Source of the DNA: a virus
IMG/VR virus record: IMGVR_UViG_3300026519_000044
Coordinates: 1 to 33,215 of that record
Direction: 5' to 3' (one strand)
Length of the DNA stretch: 33,215 bases
Made by a program: the position numbers and the translations under genes. This document shows, piece by piece, positions 20,168-29,041 of this stretch (positions within the stretch are counted from its first letter, which is position 1; each line of letters starts with the position of its first letter). The notes under the pieces were generated by a model, which saw nothing but the letters and a program-made list of their open reading frames with translations, did not search any database and had not been told where the DNA came from.

Positions 20168-20824
20168 ATGTGCACTGGCGGAGAACTTGCGCTCATACTC
20201 GGTGGAACGGCCTTGTCATACAAGGCAAATCGAGATGCCGTTCGCAGGATGCAGCGCGAATCGGAACGGGCGGCGCTCCAGCAGCTTCGCAGGACAGAAG
20301 AGGCCCAGCAGGCCATTGCCGGGCGAACCGAGGAGATCACACCGGAGGCGAGAGCTGAGAGAAAGCAGGAAATCGTCGAGGAGAGCCTGGGATCTTTCCA
20401 GAAGGCGCTCGATGATGCGGTGGCCAGGGGTGAGAATGTCGCCGGCCCTGAAGTATCAGGCGCCCTGTCGGACGCTTTCATCACTGGGAGGGCGCGCAGG
20501 ACAGCAGAAAATCTGCGCAAGGCGTCCCGCATGGCCGAGCTGATTGCACGAATTCGTGGAGCCGGAGGATTACGGCAGGAAGAGGCGTTTGACGTTGCCG
20601 ACCTTGCCGGCCGCCTTGGTCTGATTGCGAATTTTGCTGGCGGCGAGGGAGTTGTTGCTGAGAACAGGATCGCACAGGCCGGAAACCCTGATCCACTTCT
20701 GTCTGTCATAGGACAGGGGCTAACTGCATACGGAATTGGCAGGGCATACAGCAAGGCGTATACGGGCAAGAAAACGCCGAGCCTGACGGGCAAACAATAT
20801 CCGGTCGGAAAGAGGGGCTTCTGA
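20168..20824 (+). CDS. internal virion protein with MCTGG N-terminus
   Basis: A 218-residue protein beginning Met-Cys-Thr-Gly-Gly and a short hydrophobic segment, then long Arg/Glu/Ala-rich helices (residues 20-150), and a Gly/Ala-rich C-terminal part with a possible membrane-interacting stretch near 180-200. The start resembles that of the gene just upstream, suggesting a related class of ejection proteins. I take the ATG at 20168 because it begins at the Cys-Gly motif; a TTG two codons upstream (20162) is possible. It overlaps the following gene (TGATG). Confidence 0.65.
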   Translation: MCTGGELALILGGTALSYKANRDAVRRMQRESERAALQQLRRTEEAQQAIAGRTEEITPEARAERKQEIVEESLGSFQKALDDAVARGENVAGPEVSGALSDAFITGRARRTAENLRKASRMAELIARIRGAGGLRQEEAFDVADLAGRLGLIANFAGGEGVVAENRIAQAGNPDPLLSVIGQGLTAYGIGRAYSKAYTGKKTPSLTGKQYPVGKRGF

Positions 20825-21645
20825 TGCCGAGAGGAACAGCACGACTAGGGGAAGGACTTGGGGCCTTGTTCAAGACGCTCGGGGCGGGCCCGGCCTTGCG
20901 CCAGCAGGCCCAGGAGCAGAGGGAAAAGGATTTACTTTCTATTGCCCTTGGCCAGGCCAGGCTTGATAAAACAGGTTTGGAAGCAGATTTGCTTTCGGAT
21001 CGGTATCAGGCAAGGCAGAACCTTGAGCAGAGTCTCGGCAAGCTGTTTGCTGGACGAGACATTGATCCTGGTGCACTGGCATCTGCAGCCCGCGCGGCAG
21101 ACAGGTTGAGCTTGTCCGACATATCCAGGTTCACTGGCGGGGCCCAGGAGCAGGATTTCCGCAGACAGGCGGTAGAGGCCCTGTCTGGCGGGGATCCGGT
21201 GAGGGGGCAAGCGCTTCTCGCCGCTGGAGGACGTACACCACTGACCATGACCAGGGTGGGTGAAGACGTTGCGTACAATCCTCTTCTCCCTCCCCAAGAG
21301 ACGGCGATCCGCGAACTCCCACAAGTGCCCGGACGGACGGATCGGACTGGTGGTGCGAGTGGTGTCAAGGCGCTGTCGTCTACCCTGGCGAAGGTGTTCA
21401 TGGAACCAGTCTTTGACAGCGAGGGCAACCCTGCCATCAACCCGATGACTGGAGCACCGATCACGCAAATCAATCCGGAGAAACTGGCCGATTTCCTCAT
21501 CTGGTGGCGTGAGTCCGGGATCAATGACATGAATGTTGCGTTGTCATCATATCTTCAGAGACAGCAATCCCAGGAGACCAAACCTGCGGACGTTGAATAT
21601 GTCTTTGATCCTGCAACTGGAAAGCTGGTTCCGGTGACGAAGTAG
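20824..21645 (+). CDS. internal virion protein
   Basis: A 273-residue protein, helical and Gln/Arg/Leu-rich in its first 110 residues, with a looser Pro/Gly/Thr-rich second half (P-L-L-P-P-Q-E-T near 152-159) and a D-P-A-T-G-K-L-V-P end. No enzyme motif is seen. Location between small ejection proteins and the giant protein, and composition, suggest a further component injected with the genome. Near the stop, GACGAAGTA occurs as a direct 9-bp tandem repeat (21638-21652), which supplies the stop and the spacer before the next ATG. Confidence 0.6.
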   Translation: MPRGTARLGEGLGALFKTLGAGPALRQQAQEQREKDLLSIALGQARLDKTGLEADLLSDRYQARQNLEQSLGKLFAGRDIDPGALASAARAADRLSLSDISRFTGGAQEQDFRRQAVEALSGGDPVRGQALLAAGGRTPLTMTRVGEDVAYNPLLPPQETAIRELPQVPGRTDRTGGASGVKALSSTLAKVFMEPVFDSEGNPAINPMTGAPITQINPEKLADFLIWWRESGINDMNVALSSYLQRQQSQETKPADVEYVFDPATGKLVPVTK

Positions 21646-21653
21646 ACGAAGTA

Positions 21654-24600
21654 ATGGCAAAGATCGTCAGCATTCCAGGAAAGGGCCGGATCAGGTTCCC
21701 GGATGAAATGACCGAGGACCAGATCCAGCAGGCCATCTATAACAACTTCCCGGACCTGAAGCCGGAAGAGGGATTTTTTGCGGCAACGGGAGACGTATTG
21801 TCCCGTGTCGCAGAATCAATCCCGGACATCGGGAGGCAGATGATCGGGGGGCTCAAGACCACCGCCGAAGTCGAGCGCCGTGAAGCCGTGCAGGACGTTC
21901 TTGACCGGGCTGGCCTGGTTCCTCCTCCACCTGGAATCGTTCGCAGGGAGGCGGAGCAGATAGCGGAATCGCAGATCACTGGCATGCCGCGCCGGTTTGG
22001 AACTGGCCTCATCAGGACAGATCCGCTGACCGGGGAGCCAATTAACCCTAATATCGAGGGGGAAGTCCCTGCCGAGGTGACAGTTCCGCCACAGCCCGTG
22101 ATTCAGGACAAGGGCAGGCTGGCCACGTTCCTGCAATATCAACGTGAGCGTGATCTCCAGCCCCTGAGAGAGCTTCAGCGGGAGCTGAACAGGCCCCTGG
22201 CGGAAATCGTTGCCGAGATGCAGCAGATCGCGCAGAGGATCCAGGGGCGCCGTCCGGAAGGGGCAAAGGGTGTTGCGTATGACGTTCTGACGACCACGGC
22301 GAAGATGATCCCGTCCATCTCTGCGGGGTTGGCGGCCAGAAACCCCAATGTGACGCTTGGGATGATGTACGGACAGGTCTACGGCGAGAGGCTGGCTGAT
22401 ATGCTGTCACGGGGGCTTGATCCGGACACAGCCCGGGTGCAGGCGCATGCCGGCGCGGCCATCGAGACGCTGACGGAGAAAATCCCGCTTGACATTCTGT
22501 TCTCACGGATAGGTCGCGAAGGGATCAGGAAGTTGATCGATTTCACGGTCGCAGAGGGGCTCCAGGAAGGGGCTTCAAGCCTTCTTCTATCGGCATGGGA
22601 GAAGGGGACCATCGATCCCAACAAGACCTTGGGTGAAGCCCTGCGGGAAGCTGGCTATGAGACGCTGGTAGGAGGTCTGGCGGCGCCGCTGATTGGTGGG
22701 CCCGCCATCGTGGCCCAGAGAATCGGAAGGCGGCGAACACCGGATCAGGCGCCAGTAATCCAGGACCAGGATGTCAGAACCCCAGAGCAGATCCTTGAGG
22801 AACTGCAGCAGGCGGAGCCTGGGGCTCAGAGAGTAGATATTCCTGAAACCAAGACCCAACCCACGGCTGCGGAAATACAGCCTGAAACGGCTCCTGAGGC
22901 GGTCTCAGAACGTCCACCGGAACAAGTACAGACTAATGTTCCACGTGGAACATCCACGAAGATTTCCACACCAGATGGCATGGAAATAGAGGCAGGATAT
23001 GATGTCGTTGAGCTTGACTCCCTGATCCCCTCACACAAGGAATCAGGTCGTCCAAACGAGGAATATCCGTCCTACCTGCAGCCGAGGCAGCGTGATCGGG
23101 TGGCGTCACAGGCGCAGATCGAGAAGATCGCAAGAACCCTGCGCCCGGAGCTTCTGGGAGAGAGTCCCTATGCCGGCGAAGGGGCGCCCATCGTATCCCC
23201 GGATGGCGTGGTGGAATCCGGAAACGGCCGCGTTCTTGCCCTTCGGAAGGCATACCGGATCGGGACCGGGGAGAAATATAAGCAATTCCTGAAAGATAAT
23301 GCACAGAAATTCGGTCTTGACCCATCCCAAATTGAAGGGATGAAGAACCCCGTTCTCGTCAGGGTGAGAACAACACCCCTCTCAGAAGAACAGAGAGCCG
23401 CTTTTGCCCAGCAGGCCAACCGACCAACTGTTGCGCCCATGTCTGCGGCAGAACAGGCCAATGCGGATGCCCAGATTCTGACAGACGAGGACATCATGCA
23501 ATTCCGGCCTGATGATGACGGCAACGTGCTCTCGCCGTCAAACCAGGAATTCATGCGCCGGTTCGCATCCAGAATAGGGCAGGATGCCGGCGGCCTCCTT
23601 ACTCCTGATGGAAGGTGGACGAAGCAGGCCGCAGATCGTGTGACCGCGGCGATGTTTGCCAAGGCATACGATGATCCTAATCTCGTCCAGATCATGGCCG
23701 AAGAGGCCGATCCGGTCATGCGTAATGTCCTGCGGGCCCTGACCATCGCGGCACCGGATTTCGCGCGGGCCCGGGCACTGGCCCCCGATCTGGGCGGGAT
23801 CGACCTCCCTGGAGCCATTGCCAAAGCGGCGGATCTGGTCAGGCAGTCCAGAACGCAGCGCCGGGCCCTGTCAGAAATTCTGGGGCAGCAAGGTCTTTTT
23901 GACCAAGGCATCGAGTCAGATGTGGCCCAGATTGCCCGCCTGTTCGACGAAAACCCCAGATCTCCGCGCCGCATGGCGCATGCGCTCAAGACCATGGCCC
24001 AGGCCCTCAATTCGCACCTCGAAGGGAGGCAGACAGCAGATCTCTTCGGGCAAGAGGCCCCTACGACAGAGCAAATAGTCCAGAGAGGGCAGGAGGCGAT
24101 AGATGAAACACAAGGTACGCTCTTTGCAGATCGCAAGGTGGCTGAGGGCCGCCGTTCAGTCCGCGAACAAGATGAACGTCAACGAGCCGAAATTGACGCT
24201 GAAGGGATCAGGCGCCAGGTTGAAGAACTGACAAAGAACTGGAAGGGCGCCCCAGAGATAGTTGTCGTAGATCGGGTCCAGGATCTCCCGGGAGAGAATC
24301 CTCCGGACACGGATGGTCTCTGGGAAGACGGTAAGGTCTGGCTTGTCGCTGAAAACATCCCCACTGCCAAACGGGCCGTGGAAACTGTCCTTCATGAAGT
24401 CGTTGGGCATGACGGAATTCGTGGCCTTCTTGGGGACAGAATGAACAAGGTTCTGGATGGGATCTGGCAGGCCCACGAACAAGGGAAGCTGAGTGGACGC
24501 GATCCGTACTTCAACCTTGATCAGATCGCAAGAGAATACGAGATCGACACATCGACCGTTGATGGACGTAGAGAGGTAGCAGAAGAATACCTTGCACGAC

Positions 24601-27600
24601 TTGCCGAGCGCGATGTGAGAAACAACTGGCTCACCAAAATCGTGGTCATGCTAAGAAACTGGCTGCGAAAGATCATGCCGTCGATGTCGTTCTCAAGGTC
24701 CGATCTGGTGGAGATTGTTGCAGAGGCAAGGAAAACGGTTGAAACCGGGAAGCCTGTCGAGAAAGGGATCGCATCGCGTCTGTTACGCAGAACGACTACT
24801 GAATCTCCCAGCGCACAAGAACAGGGCGTGGAGGATGAGAGGTTCAAGATCATGGGTGTAGAACTCATGCAGGACCTCGGAATAAATCCTCCACGCCCTG
24901 TTGTCCCAGACAATCACCCACTGCTGATTGAGACCATATCGAAACCTGGGCGGGATCAAATCCATACAAGAATCATTGAAAATTACATCTCCAAAATGCA
25001 GCCGGCAGAAGGTCAACCCGTAGCCGTTCTCATGGGTGGCGGTGGAGCCTCCGGAAAAGGGTTTGTGCTCAAGAGCCTGCAGGAAGCCGGAATGGTGCCC
25101 AGGGACGCCGTAGTCATCGATCCAGACGAGGTCAAGACACAGATACCGGAATACCAGGAATTGCTCAAGCGCAACGATTACCGGGCTGCGTCCGTTGTGC
25201 ATGAGGAATCATCGCAACTGTCGAAAAACGTGCTGGATGAGGCGATCAAGCGCCAGTCCAATGTCGTTATCGACAAGACCATGGGGAACCCGGACAAGGC
25301 AGCCGCCGAGATAAAGCGCCTGAAGAACGCCGGATATAAGGTCATTCTGTTCGGGGTCTCTGCGGACACCCGCGTGGCCTTGGACCGCATGGCCAAGCGC
25401 TACCAGAGAACCGGACGATTTGTGCGTATTCCGGATATGCTGGCCGCCCACAAGGGCTTTTCATCAGGATTTGAACGTATAGCAGCCCTATCAGACGAAG
25501 CCTATCTGTTTGATACTTCTCAGGACAGACAAGCCCGCCTCATCGCAGCTAAAACTGATGGTGGTAGTCTGGATATTATTGACTATACCAGTTATAATAT
25601 GTTCCGGAGGAAGAGCAGGATCAATCCAAATGCGCGACGAGTTGATGAAATTGAAGAAGATGCTGGAGGACCCCGACCTGCAGAAGCGGGCATTCGAGCA
25701 GTACCGCAAGGAGCAGGAGAAGCAGGAGGCGGAACTAAAGCGCAGGCTGGGGCTCAAGCACAACCCGCCAGTTATGTACCTTCCAAACGAGTAAAGCGTT
25801 CTATACGTCTTCAAGAAGCTGATCTTCCAGAAGATCACAATCTATATTTCGATCTCGGCATAAATCACGAGACGGTTCCGTTAGACAAGCTCAAGCTGTC
25901 CAAGGACGAGGCGGAACTGTCAGAGCGCGAAATGCGTGCCCTGGCGAACATGCTCAGGGCCGAGAAGGGAGAGATCCCAAAGCGCGAGCCCATCACGGTG
26001 CGCAAGGTCAAGGATGGATACGAGGTGCTAGATGGCAATGCCACCACGCAGGTACTGAAATCCGCCGGCTGGGAATCTGTGCCAGTTCGGATCGTTGACA
26101 AGCGCTACAGCAGGCCGAAGGAATCGATGTCTGACGCACTGTCTGAAGACAGAGACATTGATCGCCAGTCTTTTGCGAACTGGTGGAAGGAGAATGTCGG
26201 GGACAGGGTATGGGAGAAGCTGGACGCCGGTACCAAGGCGCTTCTTGGCAACAAGATGTTGAAGTCTGTTGGACTCAATTTGTACGAGGACGTTCCCAAG
26301 GAATTCAAGATCATGATGCGCCGGTTCCGTGCTCAGGTCATGGAATCAGGAGTTGTGGCGGAAGAATTCATGAAGGCGTCAAGGGATATGACTCCGCAAG
26401 AACGCGAGATGATCTCGGACTACATCGAGGGAGAACTGAAGGCCGGGGTTGTCCCCCCGGAAAGAATTGTCGAGATAGGCAACAGGATGCGGTCCGCCAT
26501 GGATGCGCAGGCCGATGAGCTTGTCAAGCTCGGCATGTTGTCCAGGGAGTCACGTGAACGTTGGAGAGGAAAGTACCTTCCAAGGTACTACTCCAAGCAT
26601 CTGTTTACGTCGCCATTCGATAAGATGCTGCGCGCGGCGTACAAGAAGATCGACGGCTCCCACCTCAAAGGACGTGGGTTGTTTGAAGCTGTCAAGAAAC
26701 GGGATATAGAGAAATACAAGAAACTGGGGTGGGAAATCCGGGGCCAGGAACAGATCGACATCGGCAATCTCAGGGACGAGGATACTGTCATCATGTGGCG
26801 GGACTTCACGAAGAAGGAGCGCGAGCGCATGGGTGAAATCCGAGACGCCGCGTACAGATTTGCCAGGGGGTACGTGGAGATCCAGAAAGACATCGCCATG
26901 GGCCGGCTGTTCAAGAATGTCGCAGAGAGGATTGCACGTGATGTGCAGCCGGCGGAGGACTGGGTTCAGGTCCCGGATACCACCATTCCGAACACTGGCG
27001 GACTGAAGCGGTTTGGTGCACTGGCTGGGAAGTGGGTTCCGTCAGATGTCATGGCATCGCTTGAGGCGACCCGTGGAGAGACCTCGGATCTGATGAGAGC
27101 CTATCTTAAGGCCCTGTCGGCGTGGAAGGCCGGGAAAACTGCGCTTAACCCCGTGGTGCACGGAAACAACGTGATCAGCACCATCGTCATGGCTGACCTT
27201 GCTGGCGTGCATCTGTATACCAAGCGCGGGGTGGACTTGTACCGCAAGGCAATGCGGGAATACCTGAACAAGGGTAATGATTACCTTGAGGCGAGAAAGG
27301 CGGGGCTCTTCGGTACGGAGTTCTATGCGGCAGAGATCAAGGAAATGCTCCCGGAGCTGACGAGCGAGGTATCGCCGTCTGAGATCTCGTCGGCCATCAT
27401 GAGAAGGATGACTAAGATCCTGAGCACGACAGGCAAGCCGGCAAAATGGTACATGCAGAAAATGTCTCGCCTGTACGAGGCCGAGGACCAGTTTTTCAAG
27501 ATGCTGCTGTACCTGGACGCCAGAAGCCGCGGGGAGTCGGTGGACTCGGCAATAGACTGGGCGGAGAAATGGGTATTCAACTATGCGGACATTCCGCCCG

Positions 27601-28499
27601 GCGTGAGGAAGATCAAGACATGGGCACTGCCGTTCTTCTCGTACACCTACAAGGCTGTTCCTGCGTTGACCTATGCAGCGGTATATACGCCGTGGAGATT
27701 CGTGCCGTGGATTGCATTGTTCAACGGCATGAATTGGTTCGCGTATTCATGGTTGTTCGGAGCAGATGCAGACGACAAGGAAGAATTCGAGCGCAAGGTT
27801 ATTCCGGAGTACATGCGCGGATATACAGTAATGCTGACGCCAAAGGTCGTTCGGTGGCCGGCAAATACTGATGACGGTCAGGCGTTGTTTCTTGATCTAT
27901 CCCGCAGGATGCCGCTTGGTGACATATTCGACGCGAACAACCAGGCTGGTGGGTTGCCCATATTGCAGCCGCTGATGCCTAATAACCCGATTCTGAACAT
28001 CATGGCTGGTATGATCTGGAATATCGACACCTTCACTGGAAAGAAGGTGGTCAAGGACCACGATGACGCATGGAATGCGGCAGTCAAGCGGTCGGCATGG
28101 ATCTATCGCCAGCTTGCCCCGAACACGCCTGTTCTGCCCGGAACATATTCTTGGAACAAGGTGATGAACGGCATTGCCGCATCAACCGGTGAGCCTCTGG
28201 TTGTCGTACCAGGGATCGCGGAATATACGGGGAAGGATTACTTCGGCCGGGAACAGTCGTTGCCTCGGTCATTGGCGGATACGCTGACTGGCACGAAGAT
28301 CCGCGCCGTGGATGTGGACAAGGAGCAGCGCATGAGAATCCTTGAACTCAATCGACAACTCAAGGGGTTGATGTTCGAGAAAGCATCCGTTGCTCGTTCA
28401 AAATCAAAGACTCCCAGGATCAAGCGCAAGGAGATTGACGACATCAACAGCAGGATTAAGATCATAAGGGACAAGATGCAGGAAATGAGGGCACGGTAA
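21654..28499 (+). CDS. giant polyvalent internal virion protein
   Basis: A 2281-residue protein at the end of the ejection-protein group. Visible parts, in order: an N-terminal P-D-E-M-T-E-D-Q-I segment (15-23); a hydrophobic helical stretch (about 200-360); a DdrB/ParB-like nuclease domain (about 440-710, with V-S-P-D-G-V-V-E-S-G-N-G-R); an HExxH peptidase-like region with H-E-V-V-G-H at 914-919; a zeta-toxin-like kinase (about 1085-1320, P-loop G-G-G-G-A-S-G-K-G at 1128-1136, then V-V-I-D-P-D-E-V-K); a low-complexity linker (1325-1380); a second ParB-like domain (about 1390-1490, with D-G-N-A-T-T-Q-V); and a long C-terminal phage-specific region (1500-2281) with a hydrophobic span near 2000-2040. 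Such polyvalent proteins travel in the virion to act in the new host early in infection; individual activities are unproven. Confidence 0.8.
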   Translation: MAKIVSIPGKGRIRFPDEMTEDQIQQAIYNNFPDLKPEEGFFAATGDVLSRVAESIPDIGRQMIGGLKTTAEVERREAVQDVLDRAGLVPPPPGIVRREAEQIAESQITGMPRRFGTGLIRTDPLTGEPINPNIEGEVPAEVTVPPQPVIQDKGRLATFLQYQRERDLQPLRELQRELNRPLAEIVAEMQQIAQRIQGRRPEGAKGVAYDVLTTTAKMIPSISAGLAARNPNVTLGMMYGQVYGERLADMLSRGLDPDTARVQAHAGAAIETLTEKIPLDILFSRIGREGIRKLIDFTVAEGLQEGASSLLLSAWEKGTIDPNKTLGEALREAGYETLVGGLAAPLIGGPAIVAQRIGRRRTPDQAPVIQDQDVRTPEQILEELQQAEPGAQRVDIPETKTQPTAAEIQPETAPEAVSERPPEQVQTNVPRGTSTKISTPDGMEIEAGYDVVELDSLIPSHKESGRPNEEYPSYLQPRQRDRVASQAQIEKIARTLRPELLGESPYAGEGAPIVSPDGVVESGNGRVLALRKAYRIGTGEKYKQFLKDNAQKFGLDPSQIEGMKNPVLVRVRTTPLSEEQRAAFAQQANRPTVAPMSAAEQANADAQILTDEDIMQFRPDDDGNVLSPSNQEFMRRFASRIGQDAGGLLTPDGRWTKQAADRVTAAMFAKAYDDPNLVQIMAEEADPVMRNVLRALTIAAPDFARARALAPDLGGIDLPGAIAKAADLVRQSRTQRRALSEILGQQGLFDQGIESDVAQIARLFDENPRSPRRMAHALKTMAQALNSHLEGRQTADLFGQEAPTTEQIVQRGQEAIDETQGTLFADRKVAEGRRSVREQDERQRAEIDAEGIRRQVEELTKNWKGAPEIVVVDRVQDLPGENPPDTDGLWEDGKVWLVAENIPTAKRAVETVLHEVVGHDGIRGLLGDRMNKVLDGIWQAHEQGKLSGRDPYFNLDQIAREYEIDTSTVDGRREVAEEYLARLAERDVRNNWLTKIVVMLRNWLRKIMPSMSFSRSDLVEIVAEARKTVETGKPVEKGIASRLLRRTTTESPSAQEQGVEDERFKIMGVELMQDLGINPPRPVVPDNHPLLIETISKPGRDQIHTRIIENYISKMQPAEGQPVAVLMGGGGASGKGFVLKSLQEAGMVPRDAVVIDPDEVKTQIPEYQELLKRNDYRAASVVHEESSQLSKNVLDEAIKRQSNVVIDKTMGNPDKAAAEIKRLKNAGYKVILFGVSADTRVALDRMAKRYQRTGRFVRIPDMLAAHKGFSSGFERIAALSDEAYLFDTSQDRQARLIAAKTDGGSLDIIDYTSYNMFRRKSRINPNARRVDEIEEDAGGPRPAEAGIRAVPQGAGEAGGGTKAQAGAQAQPASYVPSKRVKRSIRLQEADLPEDHNLYFDLGINHETVPLDKLKLSKDEAELSEREMRALANMLRAEKGEIPKREPITVRKVKDGYEVLDGNATTQVLKSAGWESVPVRIVDKRYSRPKESMSDALSEDRDIDRQSFANWWKENVGDRVWEKLDAGTKALLGNKMLKSVGLNLYEDVPKEFKIMMRRFRAQVMESGVVAEEFMKASRDMTPQEREMISDYIEGELKAGVVPPERIVEIGNRMRSAMDAQADELVKLGMLSRESRERWRGKYLPRYYSKHLFTSPFDKMLRAAYKKIDGSHLKGRGLFEAVKKRDIEKYKKLGWEIRGQEQIDIGNLRDEDTVIMWRDFTKKERERMGEIRDAAYRFARGYVEIQKDIAMGRLFKNVAERIARDVQPAEDWVQVPDTTIPNTGGLKRFGALAGKWVPSDVMASLEATRGETSDLMRAYLKALSAWKAGKTALNPVVHGNNVISTIVMADLAGVHLYTKRGVDLYRKAMREYLNKGNDYLEARKAGLFGTEFYAAEIKEMLPELTSEVSPSEISSAIMRRMTKILSTTGKPAKWYMQKMSRLYEAEDQFFKMLLYLDARSRGESVDSAIDWAEKWVFNYADIPPGVRKIKTWALPFFSYTYKAVPALTYAAVYTPWRFVPWIALFNGMNWFAYSWLFGADADDKEEFERKVIPEYMRGYTVMLTPKVVRWPANTDDGQALFLDLSRRMPLGDIFDANNQAGGLPILQPLMPNNPILNIMAGMIWNIDTFTGKKVVKDHDDAWNAAVKRSAWIYRQLAPNTPVLPGTYSWNKVMNGIAASTGEPLVVVPGIAEYTGKDYFGREQSLPRSLADTLTGTKIRAVDVDKEQRMRILELNRQLKGLMFEKASVARSKSKTPRIKRKEIDDINSRIKIIRDKMQEMRAR
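25570..25598 (+). promoter_or_regulatory. internal promoter-like sequence in the giant gene
   Basis: A perfect TATAAT at 25593-25598 lies 17 bases after TGGATA (25570-25575; four of six). The surrounding 60 bases are conspicuously AT-rich for this genome and sit between the zeta-like and second ParB-like domains. A start here (near 25605) would make an RNA covering the overprinted ORF at 25630 and the last third of the giant gene. Confidence 0.4.
25630..25794 (+). CDS. overprinted 54-residue ORF within the giant gene
   Basis: In a different frame from the giant protein, the ATG at 25630 opens a 54-residue ORF encoding a charged helical protein (M-R-D-E-L-M-K-L-K-K-M-L-E, a Q-K-Q-E-A-E-L-K-R-R-L-G-L region and a V-M-Y-L-P-N-E end). 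GCAGGA lies 9 bases upstream. This frame reads like ordinary protein, while the giant protein's own frame over the same DNA is low-complexity Ala/Gly/Gln, so this segment may have started as a separate gene that was later fused through. A perfect -10 is 32 bases upstream. Partner or antitoxin-like function for the zeta-like domain is speculation. Confidence 0.4.
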   Translation: MRDELMKLKKMLEDPDLQKRAFEQYRKEQEKQEAELKRRLGLKHNPPVMYLPNE

Positions 28500-29041
28500 T
28501 GGCTCAGGCGCCGAAATACGTCAAGGGAACAGATTTCTCGGACGAGGAATCAAGAAACGTCGGAGGTCGTTCAACGATCAGGACGGCAGCGTTGGATGCA
28601 GAGTTGGATGCCCTTGGGACAACAGCAAATGCGTTGAGAGACAATCTTGCACTGGTTCAGAGATCTGACGGACGTATCGCAGACGGTGTTGTAGAGCCGC
28701 ACACTCTTTCAATATCGACAAAGGCACTTATCGGTGGCGGATGGAATCCGAGAGGTAACTGGACCACGTCAACGTCGTATGCCGTAAAGGATGTCGTGGA
28801 GTACAACAATAAAAGTTATGTATGCGCGACTGCGCACACGTCGTCGGCGGATTTCAACACGGATGATGCGGCCGGGTACTGGGTGATCTTGAGCGAAGTA
28901 CAGGGAATAGCAGGGAATGTATCTTTTGATCCAACACCAACAATCAGCGCAACTAGAGTGCAGACTGCAATCGAGGAACTAGACGACGATCTCAGGCCGT
29001 CCAATGTTCAAATGTCTCATTATCATTTCAGGGGGCTGTGA
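28499..29041 (+). CDS. tailspike adaptor with carbohydrate-binding-like module, copy 1
   Basis: A 180-residue protein. Residues 1-70 match a widespread phage adaptor N-terminus (T-D-F-S-D-E-E-S-R, G-R-S-T, A-L-D-A-E-L-D, Q-R-S-D). Residues 80-130 form a CBM5/12-like module (W-T-T-S-T-S-Y, V-V-E-Y, S-Y-V-C, D-A-A-G-Y-W), and a helix with V-Q-T-A-I-E-E-L-D follows. It likely anchors the following tailspike to the tail hub. A paralogue of the same length lies at 30887-31429. Its start overlaps the giant gene's stop (TAATG) and its stop overlaps the tailspike start. Confidence 0.7.
   Translation: MAQAPKYVKGTDFSDEESRNVGGRSTIRTAALDAELDALGTTANALRDNLALVQRSDGRIADGVVEPHTLSISTKALIGGGWNPRGNWTTSTSYAVKDVVEYNNKSYVCATAHTSSADFNTDDAAGYWVILSEVQGIAGNVSFDPTPTISATRVQTAIEELDDDLRPSNVQMSHYHFRGL

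Noticed and set aside
23168-24136. Reverse 322-codon frame inside the giant gene
   Set aside because: Cys/Ser/Arg/Ala-rich antisense shadow of the ParB-like domain; no start signal or family pattern.
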